Assembly: GCA_963836665.1 (NCBI GenBank)
Contig: CAWIKL010000001.1
Location: forward strand, 1,302,001 to 1,366,000
Reading direction: 5' to 3'
Source of the DNA: JAICSD01 sp963836665
GTDB lineage: Bacteria > Acidobacteriota > Vicinamibacteria > Vicinamibacterales > 2-12-FULL-66-21
DNA: 64,000 bases
Part shown: positions 18,475 to 27,500 of the stretch, in pieces
How positions within the stretch are numbered: the first letter of the stretch is position 1
Layout: every line of letters begins with the position of its first letter
Made by a program: the position numbers and the translations under genes
Notes under the pieces: generated by a model
Databases searched by the model: none
Told to the model about the DNA's origin: nothing
Seen by the model: the letters and a program-made list of their open reading frames with translations, nothing else

Positions 18475-19260
18475 ATGCAGCGTCCTTCCTTCGTCCTTTC
18501 GTTCGTCTCCATCTTCACCGTTCTCGTCTTCGCGCCGTCGGGCGCGGCGGCCCAGGACTTCACGTGGCATGGCTCGATCGCGCAGGGGCAGTCGATCGAA
18601 ATCAAGGGGGTGAACGGCGACATCCGTGCCGACGCGTCGGGCAGCAACGAGGTCGAGGTGACCGCGGAGAAGCACGCGCGGCGCGACGATCCGGCAAGCG
18701 TGCAGATCCAGGTCGTGCCGCACGCGGGCGGAGTGACGATTTGCGCCGTGTATCCCTCACGCGAAGGCGCCCGTCCCAACGAATGCCAGCCGGGCGACGG
18801 CGGGCGCATGAACGTGCAGAACAACGACGTCAGCGTCCGCTTTACCGTGCACGTGCCGGCCGGGGTGCAGTTCGCCGGCCGGACGGTCAACGGACAGGTC
18901 GACGCAACGCACCTCAACGGCGACGTCTCGCTGGCGACGGTGAACGGCTCGATCACCTTTTCGACAACGGGTGTCGCGCACGCCAAGACCGTCAACGGCG
19001 CGATCACGGGAGAGATGGGGCGGGCGGACTGGACCGACAAGCTGGCGATGTCGACCGTCAACGGCGGAATCGCGCTGAGGCTGCCCGCCACGCTGAACAC
19101 CGAACTGCACGCGCAGACGGTAAACGGCGACATCGAATCGGATTTTCCGGTGACGATCAGCAAGGTCGATCGCCGCCGCCTCGACGGCACGATCGGCGCC
19201 GGCGGACGAACGCTCTCGCTCGAGAGCGTCAATGGGAGCATCAGCGTCAAGCGGGAGTAA
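18475..19260 (+). CDS. Secreted DUF4097-like beta-repeat protein
   Basis: 261 residues with a signal peptide (MQRPSFVLSFVSIFTVLVFA, cleavage near AAAQD). The mature part is a string of short beta repeats whose turns read VNGDI, VNGQV, LNGDV, VNGSI, VNGAI, VNGGI, VNGDI and VNGSI, as in the DUF4097/putative adhesin beta-solenoid family. Probably periplasmic or cell-surface; no enzymatic residues are apparent. It stands apart from its neighbours by 69 and 28 bp. Confidence 0.75.
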   Translation: MQRPSFVLSFVSIFTVLVFAPSGAAAQDFTWHGSIAQGQSIEIKGVNGDIRADASGSNEVEVTAEKHARRDDPASVQIQVVPHAGGVTICAVYPSREGARPNECQPGDGGRMNVQNNDVSVRFTVHVPAGVQFAGRTVNGQVDATHLNGDVSLATVNGSITFSTTGVAHAKTVNGAITGEMGRADWTDKLAMSTVNGGIALRLPATLNTELHAQTVNGDIESDFPVTISKVDRRRLDGTIGAGGRTLSLESVNGSISVKRE

Positions 19261-19288
19261 TTGGAGCAATTCATGTAGAATCGCGGGG

Positions 19289-20275
19289 ATGGAAGGCATT
19301 ATCACCGCGTGGGGGAAGATCCTCCGAGGGTATCATCCGTTCCTCTCGATTGAGATCACGCGGGAGTGTCCCCTTCGATGCCCGGGCTGCTACGCATATG
19401 GCAGCGAACACCTGGGCGGCGACATCAATCTGCGCCAGTTGACGGACTACAAGGGGCAGGAGCTGATCGACCGCGTGCTCGCGCTGGTCGATGCTGAAAA
19501 ACCGCTGCACGTGTCGCTCGTCGGCGGTGAACCGCTGGTGCGCTTTCGCGAGCTCGACGTGATCCTGCCGAGTCTCGCCGAACGCGGTATCTACGCCCAG
19601 CTCGTCACCAGCGCGGTGCGGCCGATTCCCGAGCACTGGGCGAACATCCCGCGGCTGCAACTGGTGGTCTCGATCGACGGTCTGCAACCGGAGCACGACG
19701 TCCGCCGCACGCCCGCCACCTACGATCGCATCCTGAAGCACATCGTCGGACAGCAGATCACCGTGCACTGCACGATCACGCGGCAGCAGGCGCAGCGCGA
19801 CGGCTACATGGAGGAGTTCGTCAAGTTCTGGGCGGCCAACCCGGACGTCCGCCAGATCTGGTTCAGCCTCTACACGCCGCAGATCGGCGAAGTCTCGCCG
19901 GAGATCCTGACGCCGGCGGATCGCGAGCGGGTGATCGCGGCCTTGATGTCGCTGCGCCTGCAGTATCCGAAGATCGCCATGCCCGAGGGGCTGATCGAGC
20001 AGTACGCGACCCCGCCGTCAAGCCCCGACGAGTGCGTCTTCGCGTTGACCACGAGCTGTCTCTCCGCCGATTTCGCGCACCGCATCACGCCGTGCCAGTT
20101 CGGCGGCAACCCCGATTGCTCGCAGTGCGGCTGCATCGCCTCGGCCGGGCTCAAAGCGATTGGCGCGCACAAGATCGCCGGCGGGCTTCGCGTCGGCGCG
20201 ATCTTCGAAACGTCGGTCAAGATCGGCAAGCGCATGCGCGATCGGCGCGAACGGGACCGCGAGCAGGTCGCCTGA
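19289..20275 (+). CDS. Radical SAM enzyme with C-terminal cysteine-rich region
   Basis: 328 residues from MEGIITAWGK. The [4Fe-4S]/SAM motif is Cys27-x3-Cys31-x2-Cys34 in TRECPLRCPGCYAYG, followed by VGGEPLVRF (GGE motif) and VVSIDGLQPEHDVRR. The C-terminal part has further cysteines (DECVF, TSCLS, ITPCQFG, CSQCGC) that could bind a second cluster in SPASM fashion. The reaction is not identifiable. An upstream GTG at 19232 would extend it over the preceding stop and is less likely. It overlaps yajQ by one base (TGATG). Confidence 0.83.
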   Translation: MEGIITAWGKILRGYHPFLSIEITRECPLRCPGCYAYGSEHLGGDINLRQLTDYKGQELIDRVLALVDAEKPLHVSLVGGEPLVRFRELDVILPSLAERGIYAQLVTSAVRPIPEHWANIPRLQLVVSIDGLQPEHDVRRTPATYDRILKHIVGQQITVHCTITRQQAQRDGYMEEFVKFWAANPDVRQIWFSLYTPQIGEVSPEILTPADRERVIAALMSLRLQYPKIAMPEGLIEQYATPPSSPDECVFALTTSCLSADFAHRITPCQFGGNPDCSQCGCIASAGLKAIGAHKIAGGLRVGAIFETSVKIGKRMRDRRERDREQVA

Positions 20276-20778
20276 TGGCGCAGGCGGCCTCGTTCGACAT
20301 CACTTCGAGCGTCGATCTGCAGGAAGTCGACAACGCGGTGAACCAGGCGAAGAAGGAACTGGCGCAGCGCTACGACTTCAAGGGCTCGCGGGCGGCGATC
20401 GAGCTCAACAAGGCCGAGAACAGCATCGCCCTCACCGCCGATGACGACTTCAAGATGAGCGCGGTGTGGGAAATCCTGCAGACGCGCATGGTTCGCCGCG
20501 GTGTACCGACCAAGAACCTGACGCTCGGCGAACCGGAGCGCGGGACCAACGACACGGTGCGGCGTACCGTCAAGCTGCAGCAGGGCATCCCGACCGAGGC
20601 GGCCAAGGAAATCGTCAAGTTCCTGAAGGACAAGAAGCTGAAGAAGGTAACGGCGGCGATCATGGCGGAGCAGGTGCGCGTTACGTCGCCATCGAAGGAC
20701 GAGCTGCAGGAAGCCATGCGGTCCTTGCGCGAGCACGATTTCGGTTGCGCGCTCCAGTTCGGCAACTATCGCAGCTGA
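20275..20778 (+). CDS. yajQ: YajQ family nucleotide-binding protein
   Basis: 167 residues, the normal length of the family: ASFDITSSVDLQEVDNAVNQ at the start, RYDFKGSRAAIEL, a second half with VRRTVKLQQGIPTEAAKEIVK and the terminal LREHDFGCALQFGNYR. YajQ proteins bind cyclic di-GMP or nucleotides in some species and act as cytoplasmic regulators; which applies here is unknown. Coupled by TGATG to the radical SAM gene. Confidence 0.92.
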   Translation: MAQAASFDITSSVDLQEVDNAVNQAKKELAQRYDFKGSRAAIELNKAENSIALTADDDFKMSAVWEILQTRMVRRGVPTKNLTLGEPERGTNDTVRRTVKLQQGIPTEAAKEIVKFLKDKKLKKVTAAIMAEQVRVTSPSKDELQEAMRSLREHDFGCALQFGNYRS

Positions 20779-20817
20779 AAACCCGGCGGTGGGTGCATCT
20801 CTTGCATAGACTGGGGC

Positions 20818-21438
20818 ATGCGAATGCTGCTGCCGCTGGCCTTGACGCTCGGCCTCATCCCTAGTCAGGCCGCGACGCCCCCGCAAGCGCCCAAGACACC
20901 GCCCGACCAGCACGCCGCGACGGTCTCGCCGAAGAAGAGCGAGAACCCGAACGACGCCAACGCGGCGATCATCAAAGAGTTCGTCAGGCGCGTCAACGAC
21001 TACGCCGCGCTCCACAAGAAGCTCGAGGGGACGCTGCCGGCGCTGCCGAAGCAGACCGATCCGAAGATCATCGACCAGCACGAGCGCGCGCTGGCGACGC
21101 TGATCCAGGATGCGCGCAAGGGGGCCAAGCAGGGAGACATCTTCCCGGGTCAGATGCAGGCGCTGGTGCGGCGGCTGCTGGCGCCGATCTTCGCTGGCGC
21201 CGAGGGCGCGCATGTGCGCACCGAGATCATGGACAACGAATACAAGGGGGACGTCACGCTGGCGCCGAGCGCGCGCTACCCCGACGTCATCCCGGTCTCG
21301 ACGGTGCCGCCGCAGGTACTGCAGAACCTGCCCAAGCTGCCCGAGGACATGGAATATCGTTTCGTCCGGCAGAATCTAATCCTGTTCGATCCGCATGCGC
21401 ACATCATCCCGGACTGGGTGCCGCAGGCCTTCAAGTAG
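20818..21438 (+). CDS. Secreted protein of unknown function
   Basis: 206 residues with a short signal peptide (MRMLLPLALTLGLIPSQAAT), a Pro-rich stretch and an alpha-helical middle (VRRVNDYAALHKKLEGTLP) followed by a Val/Pro-rich C-terminal half. I do not recognise a named family. It lies 16 bp upstream of a secreted metallophosphoesterase and is likely cotranscribed with it. Confidence 0.7.
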   Translation: MRMLLPLALTLGLIPSQAATPPQAPKTPPDQHAATVSPKKSENPNDANAAIIKEFVRRVNDYAALHKKLEGTLPALPKQTDPKIIDQHERALATLIQDARKGAKQGDIFPGQMQALVRRLLAPIFAGAEGAHVRTEIMDNEYKGDVTLAPSARYPDVIPVSTVPPQVLQNLPKLPEDMEYRFVRQNLILFDPHAHIIPDWVPQAFK

Positions 21439-21454
21439 AGAGAGTGCCGACCGT

Positions 21455-22351
21455 ATGACCGTTCGCCGTCTTCATCGCTGGGCGTTCTACGCCTCCGCGC
21501 TCATTCTGCTGCTGCTCGTCCACGGGACCGGACAGGCGCAGTCGCAGGCGCAGTCGCAGGTGCAGGTGCCGCTCCCCAACAAGGCCGACACGCTGCACTT
21601 CGCGGTCATCGGCGACAACGGCACGGGCGATCGCGAGGAATACGACATCGGCCAGCAGCTGGCCGCCTGGTACGGCCGCTTCAAATTCCCGCTCGTGGTG
21701 ATGATGGGGGACAACATCTACGGCTCGGATCGACCGCAGGACTACGTCAAGAAATTCGAAGCCCCCTACAAGGTCCTGCTCGACGCCGGCGTCAAGTTCT
21801 ACGCCTCGCTCGGCAACCACGACTCGCGCGAGCAGCGCTTCTACAAGAACTTCAACATGGACGGGAAGGTCTACTACTCGTTCAAGGCGCCCAAGGAGGA
21901 CGTCCGGTTCTTCGCGCTCGAGACCACGTACATGGATCCCGATGAGGTGAAGTGGATCAACGAGGAGCTGCAGAAATCGAACGAGAAGTGGAAGATCGTG
22001 TTCTTCCACCATCCGCTCTACTCCTCGGGCAAGACGCATGGTTCGCAGGTCAAGCTGCGCGAGGTGCTGGAACCGTTGTTCATCCGCTACAACGTCAGCC
22101 TGGTCCTCAACGGCCACGACCACATCTACGAGCGCATCAAGCCGCAGAACGGCATCCAGTACTTCGTCGAAGGCTCGTCGGGGCAACTGCGCGACGGCGA
22201 CATCCGCAAGGGAACCGGCCTGACCGCGTTCGGCGAGGATCACCAGCAGACGTTCATCCTGATGGAGGTCGACGGCGACACGCTGACCTTCAACACGATC
22301 GGCTTGAAGGGGACGGTGATCGACTCGGGAACGATCCAGCGGCGGAAGTAG
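21455..22351 (+). CDS. Secreted metallophosphoesterase (purple acid phosphatase-like)
   Basis: 298 residues from MTVRRLHRWAF with a signal peptide ending near GTGQA and a short Gln/Ser/Ala repeat. The five calcineurin-type metal motifs are present in order: VIGDNGTGD, MMGDNIYG, LGNHDSR, FHHPLYSS and NGHDHIYER. It should hydrolyse phosphomonoesters or diesters in the periplasm with two metal ions. Start chosen at 21455 because longer in-frame versions overlap the preceding gene and lack a signal peptide. Confidence 0.87.
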   Translation: MTVRRLHRWAFYASALILLLLVHGTGQAQSQAQSQVQVPLPNKADTLHFAVIGDNGTGDREEYDIGQQLAAWYGRFKFPLVVMMGDNIYGSDRPQDYVKKFEAPYKVLLDAGVKFYASLGNHDSREQRFYKNFNMDGKVYYSFKAPKEDVRFFALETTYMDPDEVKWINEELQKSNEKWKIVFFHHPLYSSGKTHGSQVKLREVLEPLFIRYNVSLVLNGHDHIYERIKPQNGIQYFVEGSSGQLRDGDIRKGTGLTAFGEDHQQTFILMEVDGDTLTFNTIGLKGTVIDSGTIQRRK

Positions 22352-22355
22352 CAAA

Positions 22356-22454
22356 CACGGCCAACGGCGAGCGGGGCCATCGTGGTCCCTGGCCGCGGCT
22401 TCGCTCCACTTCACGGCCAGTCCGCACGACGGCCCCACTCGCCCGCCGGCCGTG
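22356..22454. repeat. Long imperfect palindrome 1 (REP/MITE-like)
   Basis: Starts 4 bp after the metallophosphoesterase stop. CACGGCC...GGCGAG.GGGGCC.TCGTG on the left (22356-22384) is mirrored by CACGAC.GGCCCC.CTCGCC...GGCCGTG on the right (about 22426-22454), and an inner pair CTGGCCG/CGGCCAG extends the stem. The about 100-bp element would fold into one long hairpin, too long and without a T-run for a simple terminator. Confidence 0.6.
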
Positions 22455-22509
22455 GTGATACACGTTCACTCAAGCGATCGGCGAGCGCGCGCAGCGACCC
22501 GCGGATCGC

Positions 22510-22605
22510 TGCACGGGGAGCCGCGGATTTCACAGACACCGCGGATCTAAGACTCTCTGATTTTTGTGATCCGCGCCGTTCGCGAGATCCGTGGCTCCCC
22601 GTGCA
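22510..22605. repeat. Long imperfect palindrome 2 (REP/MITE-like)
   Basis: The 19-bp outer arms (22510-22528 and 22587-22605, around TGCACGGGGAGCC) match at 18 of 19 positions in inverted orientation. An inner CGCGGATC/GATCCGCG pair continues the stem toward a loop near 22550-22567. The CGCGGAT words recall dispersed bacterial repeats. It may also act as a bidirectional transcription stop between the converging genes. Confidence 0.6.
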
Positions 22606-22690
22606 CCAGCCTCCAGGCGAGCCACGTGCACTGACACCGGGAGCGTGTCGGGGAGTCCGAGGGGTGACGCCCTTCGGATGATGATGATAA

Positions 22691-23551
22691 TTACGACGCC
22701 CTGGCGATCTTTTTCTTGCTGGCCTCCCAGTCGGCCTCAAAGGTCGCGATCATCTTGCGAACGATGCCGCCGTTCTTGACGATGATGCCGACCTCGCGGC
22801 GGCCTTCGAGCTCGAGCTTGCGCAGGCTCTGGCTGCCGATGAAGGCCTCGGCGCCATCGCGCATGATGGCGCGCACGTGCAGGCGCCGCGGGGCCAGCCG
22901 GCGGACCTTGACGCCCTTGATGTCCTTCTCGAGGGTGCCGATGATCCGGATCTCGACGCCGTCGGCGGCGCGGTCGGCGAGGACCCGCTGCACCGAATTG
23001 TCGCTGATCTGGGCGTCGTAAATCAGCAGCTGACGGCGCGCTCCCCTGACGAAGGCGGTCAACAGCGCGCGTGAGTTCTCGGGACTGATCACCAGGCGCG
23101 GGTGCTCGGCGGCGTAGGTCTGACGCAGCGCGTCCGCCTCGAACAACCGGATGGCCTCGGCCACCAGCTTCTTGTCGCGTGTGACGATGCCGAAGCTGCG
23201 GCTCTTGTCGATGTCGAGCTTGGTGTAGTTGAAGCCGTAGACGTGCAGCGTCTGATTGTCGATGACCATCATCTTGCCGTGGTAGCGGGTCAGGTCGTCG
23301 GCAGTGCGGGCCACGGTCGCGCCGCACTCGAGGAGGCGCAGCTCGAGCTTGCGCAGCGTCTTGTCCCCTCCCTTGTTGGTGTGCGCGATCAGGGCGCGCA
23401 CCTTGACGCCGCGCCCGACGGCGGCTTTGAGAGCCTTTTCCACTTCGGCGCGGTCGAAGCGGAAAATCATGATGTCGATGAACTTCTTGGCCCTGTCGAT
23501 CGCCCTGACGACCGGCGCGACCCCGTCCTCGGGTTCGATGATCAGCTTCAC
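22691..23551 (-). CDS. Phospholipase D-like protein with one degenerate HKD motif
   Basis: About 286 residues from a GTG at 23551 that forms a GTGA overlap with the upstream gene; a GTG at 23578 is an alternative. Two PLD-like halves are visible. The first has RYHGKMMVIDNQTLHVYGFN (complete HxKx4D); the second has LHVRAIMRDGAEAFIGSQS, where Lys is replaced by Arg. PLD-family proteins join two HKD half-sites; with one altered, activity may be reduced or the protein may dimerise. No signal peptide. Likely paired with the DUF4956 membrane protein. Confidence 0.78.
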   Translation of the reverse strand: MKLIIEPEDGVAPVVRAIDRAKKFIDIMIFRFDRAEVEKALKAAVGRGVKVRALIAHTNKGGDKTLRKLELRLLECGATVARTADDLTRYHGKMMVIDNQTLHVYGFNYTKLDIDKSRSFGIVTRDKKLVAEAIRLFEADALRQTYAAEHPRLVISPENSRALLTAFVRGARRQLLIYDAQISDNSVQRVLADRAADGVEIRIIGTLEKDIKGVKVRRLAPRRLHVRAIMRDGAEAFIGSQSLRKLELEGRREVGIIVKNGGIVRKMIATFEADWEASKKKIARAS

Positions 23552-24339
23552 TTGGGCTTGGCCTTCTTCTCCGACCACTCGACCGAGGCGTGCCCATCGG
23601 GATCGAGCTTGAGAAGGGCGGTGGTGATGCGGTCGCGTTCGACTTCGAGCAACACGTTGGCTTCGTAGCAGACCGCCTCGTCGGACGCGGTCTGCAGCGC
23701 GAAGTCTACATTATGTCGCTGCAGGATGGCCTCGAACTCCTTGAGGCGGCCGTCGGTATCGTCCCCCATCTTGATCATCAGGGTATAGAGCCGGCGCCCT
23801 TCCGGCTCGAACGACTCGATGATCCACAGCGCGAACAGGATGAACACCGTCGAGAACAGCGCCATGACGTACTGGCCGACACCGCAGGCCAGCCCCATCG
23901 CCAGGGTCGCCAGCATGACACCGGCGTCTTTCGGATCCTCGACCTTGGCGCGGTAGCGGACCAGTCCCGCGGCTCCGACCACACCAAAGGCGCGGGCCAG
24001 GTTGGTGCCGACGACGAGCATGACCACTGCCCCGATCATCGACAAAATGATCTGCGTCTGAATGACGACGGGCTGACGCGGCGGCGTGCCGCGGCGTTTC
24101 GGGCGCATGGCCAGCACCGTGCCGAGCAGCGCCGCCAGCGGCAGGCGGATGCCGGCGTGGCGGATCTCGTCCATCACGGTGGGGGTCTGACCGCGGTCCC
24201 CCTGATCCGAGACGGTGAGGTCCTGGAGCGTCTCGTCCTTGTCCTTATGCTTCTGTTGCGCCGCGGTACCGAGCGGCACCGCGCACAGCATCACCAGGGC
24301 GAGGAGAAACGGGATCACGCGGTGCGTGGCTCTGTTCAT
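23548..24339 (-). CDS. DUF4956-like membrane protein
   Basis: 263 residues with a signal-like N terminus (about 1-27), about three or four membrane segments (LPLAALLGTVLAM; ILSMIGAVVMLVVGTNL; ATLAMGLACGVGQYVMALF; TVFILFALWII) and a cytoplasmic alpha/beta tail. The segment RAFGVVGAAGLVRYRAKVEDPKDAG is characteristic of DUF4956/MgtC-like proteins. Function unknown; in other genomes members sit near polyphosphate or VTC-like genes. Coupled by GTGA to the PLD-like gene. Confidence 0.75.
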   Translation of the reverse strand: MNRATHRVIPFLLALVMLCAVPLGTAAQQKHKDKDETLQDLTVSDQGDRGQTPTVMDEIRHAGIRLPLAALLGTVLAMRPKRRGTPPRQPVVIQTQIILSMIGAVVMLVVGTNLARAFGVVGAAGLVRYRAKVEDPKDAGVMLATLAMGLACGVGQYVMALFSTVFILFALWIIESFEPEGRRLYTLMIKMGDDTDGRLKEFEAILQRHNVDFALQTASDEAVCYEANVLLEVERDRITTALLKLDPDGHASVEWSEKKAKPK

Positions 24340-24590
24340 CGTCGGGCTGCCAATCCTTCCTCGATCATCCGCTGGCTCCTGCTGAAAGCGACGGTTGAAC
24401 CGGTCCGCACGCCCACATAGTAGCTCGGCGGTTGATGATAGCCGCAGCTCAACCAGTTGTGCCGAGCTCGGGGATGCGGCCGAGACGCCGGTCGCAGCGG
24501 GTCGAGGGCACCATCAGCGCCTGAGCGGCGAGCACGGCGAGGGCAATCGGCTTCCGCATCCCAAGGTGCGGTTGCAAGCAGAAGGCCAGC

Positions 24591-27500
24591 TCAGCGGAAG
24601 TCGTGCGAATCGATTGCCGGGGCGCGGCCGCCGAGGCCGTGCAGCCGCTCGGCCTTTACCGACGTCACCCCTTCCTGGATCTGCAGCGTCCCTTCGACGA
24701 GCAAGTACGGCTCACCGATGATCGTGGCGCGCTGCTCGGAGTAGAGGTCCGGACGGACGATGACGTTGGTGATGCCGGTCTCGTCCTCGAGCGTGAGGAA
24801 GACGAATCCCTTGGCGGTGCCGGGGCGCTGCCGGGTGATCACGGCGCCGGCGACGCGAACACGGCGGCCATGCCGGGCCGACGGCAGGTCGCGCGCGCGC
24901 AGCACGCCGCGCAACGCCAGCTCGCCGCGCCGCAACGACATCGGATGCGGTCCGATCGTCAGGCTCGTCCCCGCGTAATCGGCGAGGAGCCGTTCGGGCA
25001 CGGTCATCGGCTTCAATGGCGAGGAGGCTGGAGGTTCGGCGTCGGAAAGTGGCTGGCCGCTGGGAGACGGTCCGAAGGAATCGCCAGCGTCGGCATCCTC
25101 GAAGAGTGTGCCGGCGGGACGTACGGCTTGCTCGATTTGCCACAGCGCCGTACGCCGATCGAAGCCGAAGGCATTGAGCGCGCCGATCGAGGCGAGCGTA
25201 GCCACCTCGTCGCGGCGCAAGCCGCAGCGGCGAATGAGCTGATCGAGCGAGTCGAAACGATGGGCGATGGACGATGGGCGATGATCGATGGGCGATGGGC
25301 GATGGGCGATGGACGAGGGGCGATGTTCGATGGGCGAGGGACGAGGGGCGATGGACGATGTGACGGGCAGCGTCCAGAGATGGGAGCAGACATTACAGAA
25401 GCCTTCGTGCGTGTGCAGTGTCTCGAGCATGGACGGATCGTCGCAGCCGCACTTGGGGCAGCGGAGCTCCGCTGGCGCACATGGTTCATCGGTCATCGGA
25501 CTTCGGGCATCGGGCGCCGACGCGATCGCTTCCGCGGCCTCCCGCCGCAAGCCGTTCACATACATCAGCCCCAGCCGCACGCGGCCGTCAGCGTCGACGC
25601 GGCACAGCCGGTCCGACAGCTGCACGTCGATCGGCGCGAAGCGGACGCCGTGCCGCTGCGCGTCCTTGACCAGCGTCGACGGGTGGTAGAACCCCATCGG
25701 CTGATTGTTGAGTAGCGCCGTGTAGAACGCCGCCGGATAGTGCGCCTTGAGGTAGGCGCTGGCGTAGACGAGCAGCGCGAAGCTGGCGGCGTGCGACTCG
25801 GGAAAGCCGTAGAGGGCAAACGAGGTAATCGAGCGCAGGATCTCCTCCTGCGCGTCGCCCGAGATGCCCTGCCGCACCATGCCGGCGCGCAGCTTCCCTT
25901 CGATCTGCTGCATCCGTTTTTCGGATCGCTTGAATCCAAAGGCGCGGCGCAGCTCCTCCGCTTCGCCGCCGCTGAAGCCCGCCGCCACCATCGCCATCCG
26001 CAACAGCTGCTCCTGGAACAGCGGCACGCCGAGCGTGCGCGCGAGGATCGGCTCGAGAGACGGGTGCGGATAGGCCACCGGCTCGTCGCCGCGTCGCCGC
26101 CTCAGGTAGGGATGCACCATCTTGCCGACGATCGGGCCCGGGCGGATGATGGCCACCTCGACGACGATGTCGTAGAAGGTTTTCGGCTGCAGCCGCGGCA
26201 GCGTCGCCATCTGCGCCCGCGACTCGACCTGGAAGATGCCGATGGTGTCGGCCGCCTGCAACATCGAGTAGACGGCCGGATCGTTGGGTGGGAGGTGGGC
26301 GAGATCGAGGGGCGAGGGACGAGGAGCGAGGGGCGAGGAGCGAGGGGCGATTGGCGAGGAGCGATGATCGATGGGCGAGGGACGATGGGCATCGGATACG
26401 TTCACCACTTCCAGCGCGTCCTGCAGCACCGCCATCATCCCGAGGCCGAGCAGATCAACCTTGACGATCCCCATGTCGGCGCAGTCGTCCTTATCCCACT
26501 GGATGACGACGCGATCGGGCATCGAGGCGTTTTCGAGGGGGACCACCTCGTCGAGCCGTCCCTGGCAGATGACCATGCCACCCGAGTGCTGTCCGAGATG
26601 GCGCGGCAGGTCCTGGATCTGTTGCCACAGGGTCCCGAACAGCCGGATCGCGGGGTCGGCCGCGTCGATGCCGATTGACGCCAGGTCCTTGGCCAGCGTG
26701 TTCTCGGGATCGACGAACTCGAAATGGTTCATCACCTTCGCCAACCGATCGATCGTCCCGGCGTCGATCGACAGCGCCTTCCCCACTTCGCGTGCCGCGC
26801 TCCTGCCGCGATAGGTGATGACATTGGCTGTCATCGCCGCGCCCAGCTTGCCGTATTTCTGATAGATGTGCTGGATCACCCGCTCGCGCCGGTCGCCGCT
26901 CGGCAGATCGAGATCGATGTCGGGCCACTCGCCGCGCTGCTCGGAGAGGAAGCGCTCGAACAGCAGGTCCATTCCGATCGGATCGACAGCGGTGATGCCG
27001 AGGCTGTAGCAGACGGCGCTGTTGGCCGCCGAGCCGCGGCCCTGCACGAGAATCCCCTCCTGGCGGCAAAAATTGACGATGTCGCGGACGATGAGGAAGT
27101 AGCCGGCGAGATCGAGCTTTTCGATCAAATCCAGCTCGCGCTCGAGCTGTCGTGTGTGGCGCGGCTCGAGCGGCCGGTAGCGCTCGCGCGCGCCGGCCTG
27201 CGTGATCTTGCGCAGGAACGACGCCATCGACTCGCCGTCGGGCACCGGGGACTCCGGAAAGCGGTAGCCGAGCGCGTCCATCGTGTAGGAGAGCCGCTCG
27301 GCGAGGGCGTGCGAGGCGTGCACGGCGGCGGGCAGGTCGGCGAACAGCTGCGCCATCTGCGCCGGCGTCTTCAGATAGCGCTCGGCATTGCAGCTCAAGC
27401 GCCGTCCCGCCTGCGCCAGCGTCGTCTTGTGGCGGATGCAGGTGAGGACATCATAGAGCGGGCGGTCGTCCGGCTCGGCGAAGCGGACGCCATTGCTGGC

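Larger units (their letters stand above)
22352..22690. other. Convergent intergenic spacer rich in palindromes
   Basis: 339 bp between two converging genes with no plausible ORF. Most of it is taken up by two long imperfect inverted repeats listed separately (22356-22454 and 22510-22605). The remaining bases near 22650-22690 show nothing clear. Confidence 0.6.

Noticed and set aside
22356..22605. Simple rho-independent terminators
   Set aside because: The inverted repeats are far longer than terminator stems and have no adjacent T-run of useful length, so they are listed as repeats.
25258..26389. CRISPR array in the repeat-rich part of dnaE2
   Set aside because: The units are 7 bp with no unique spacers and lie inside a coding frame.
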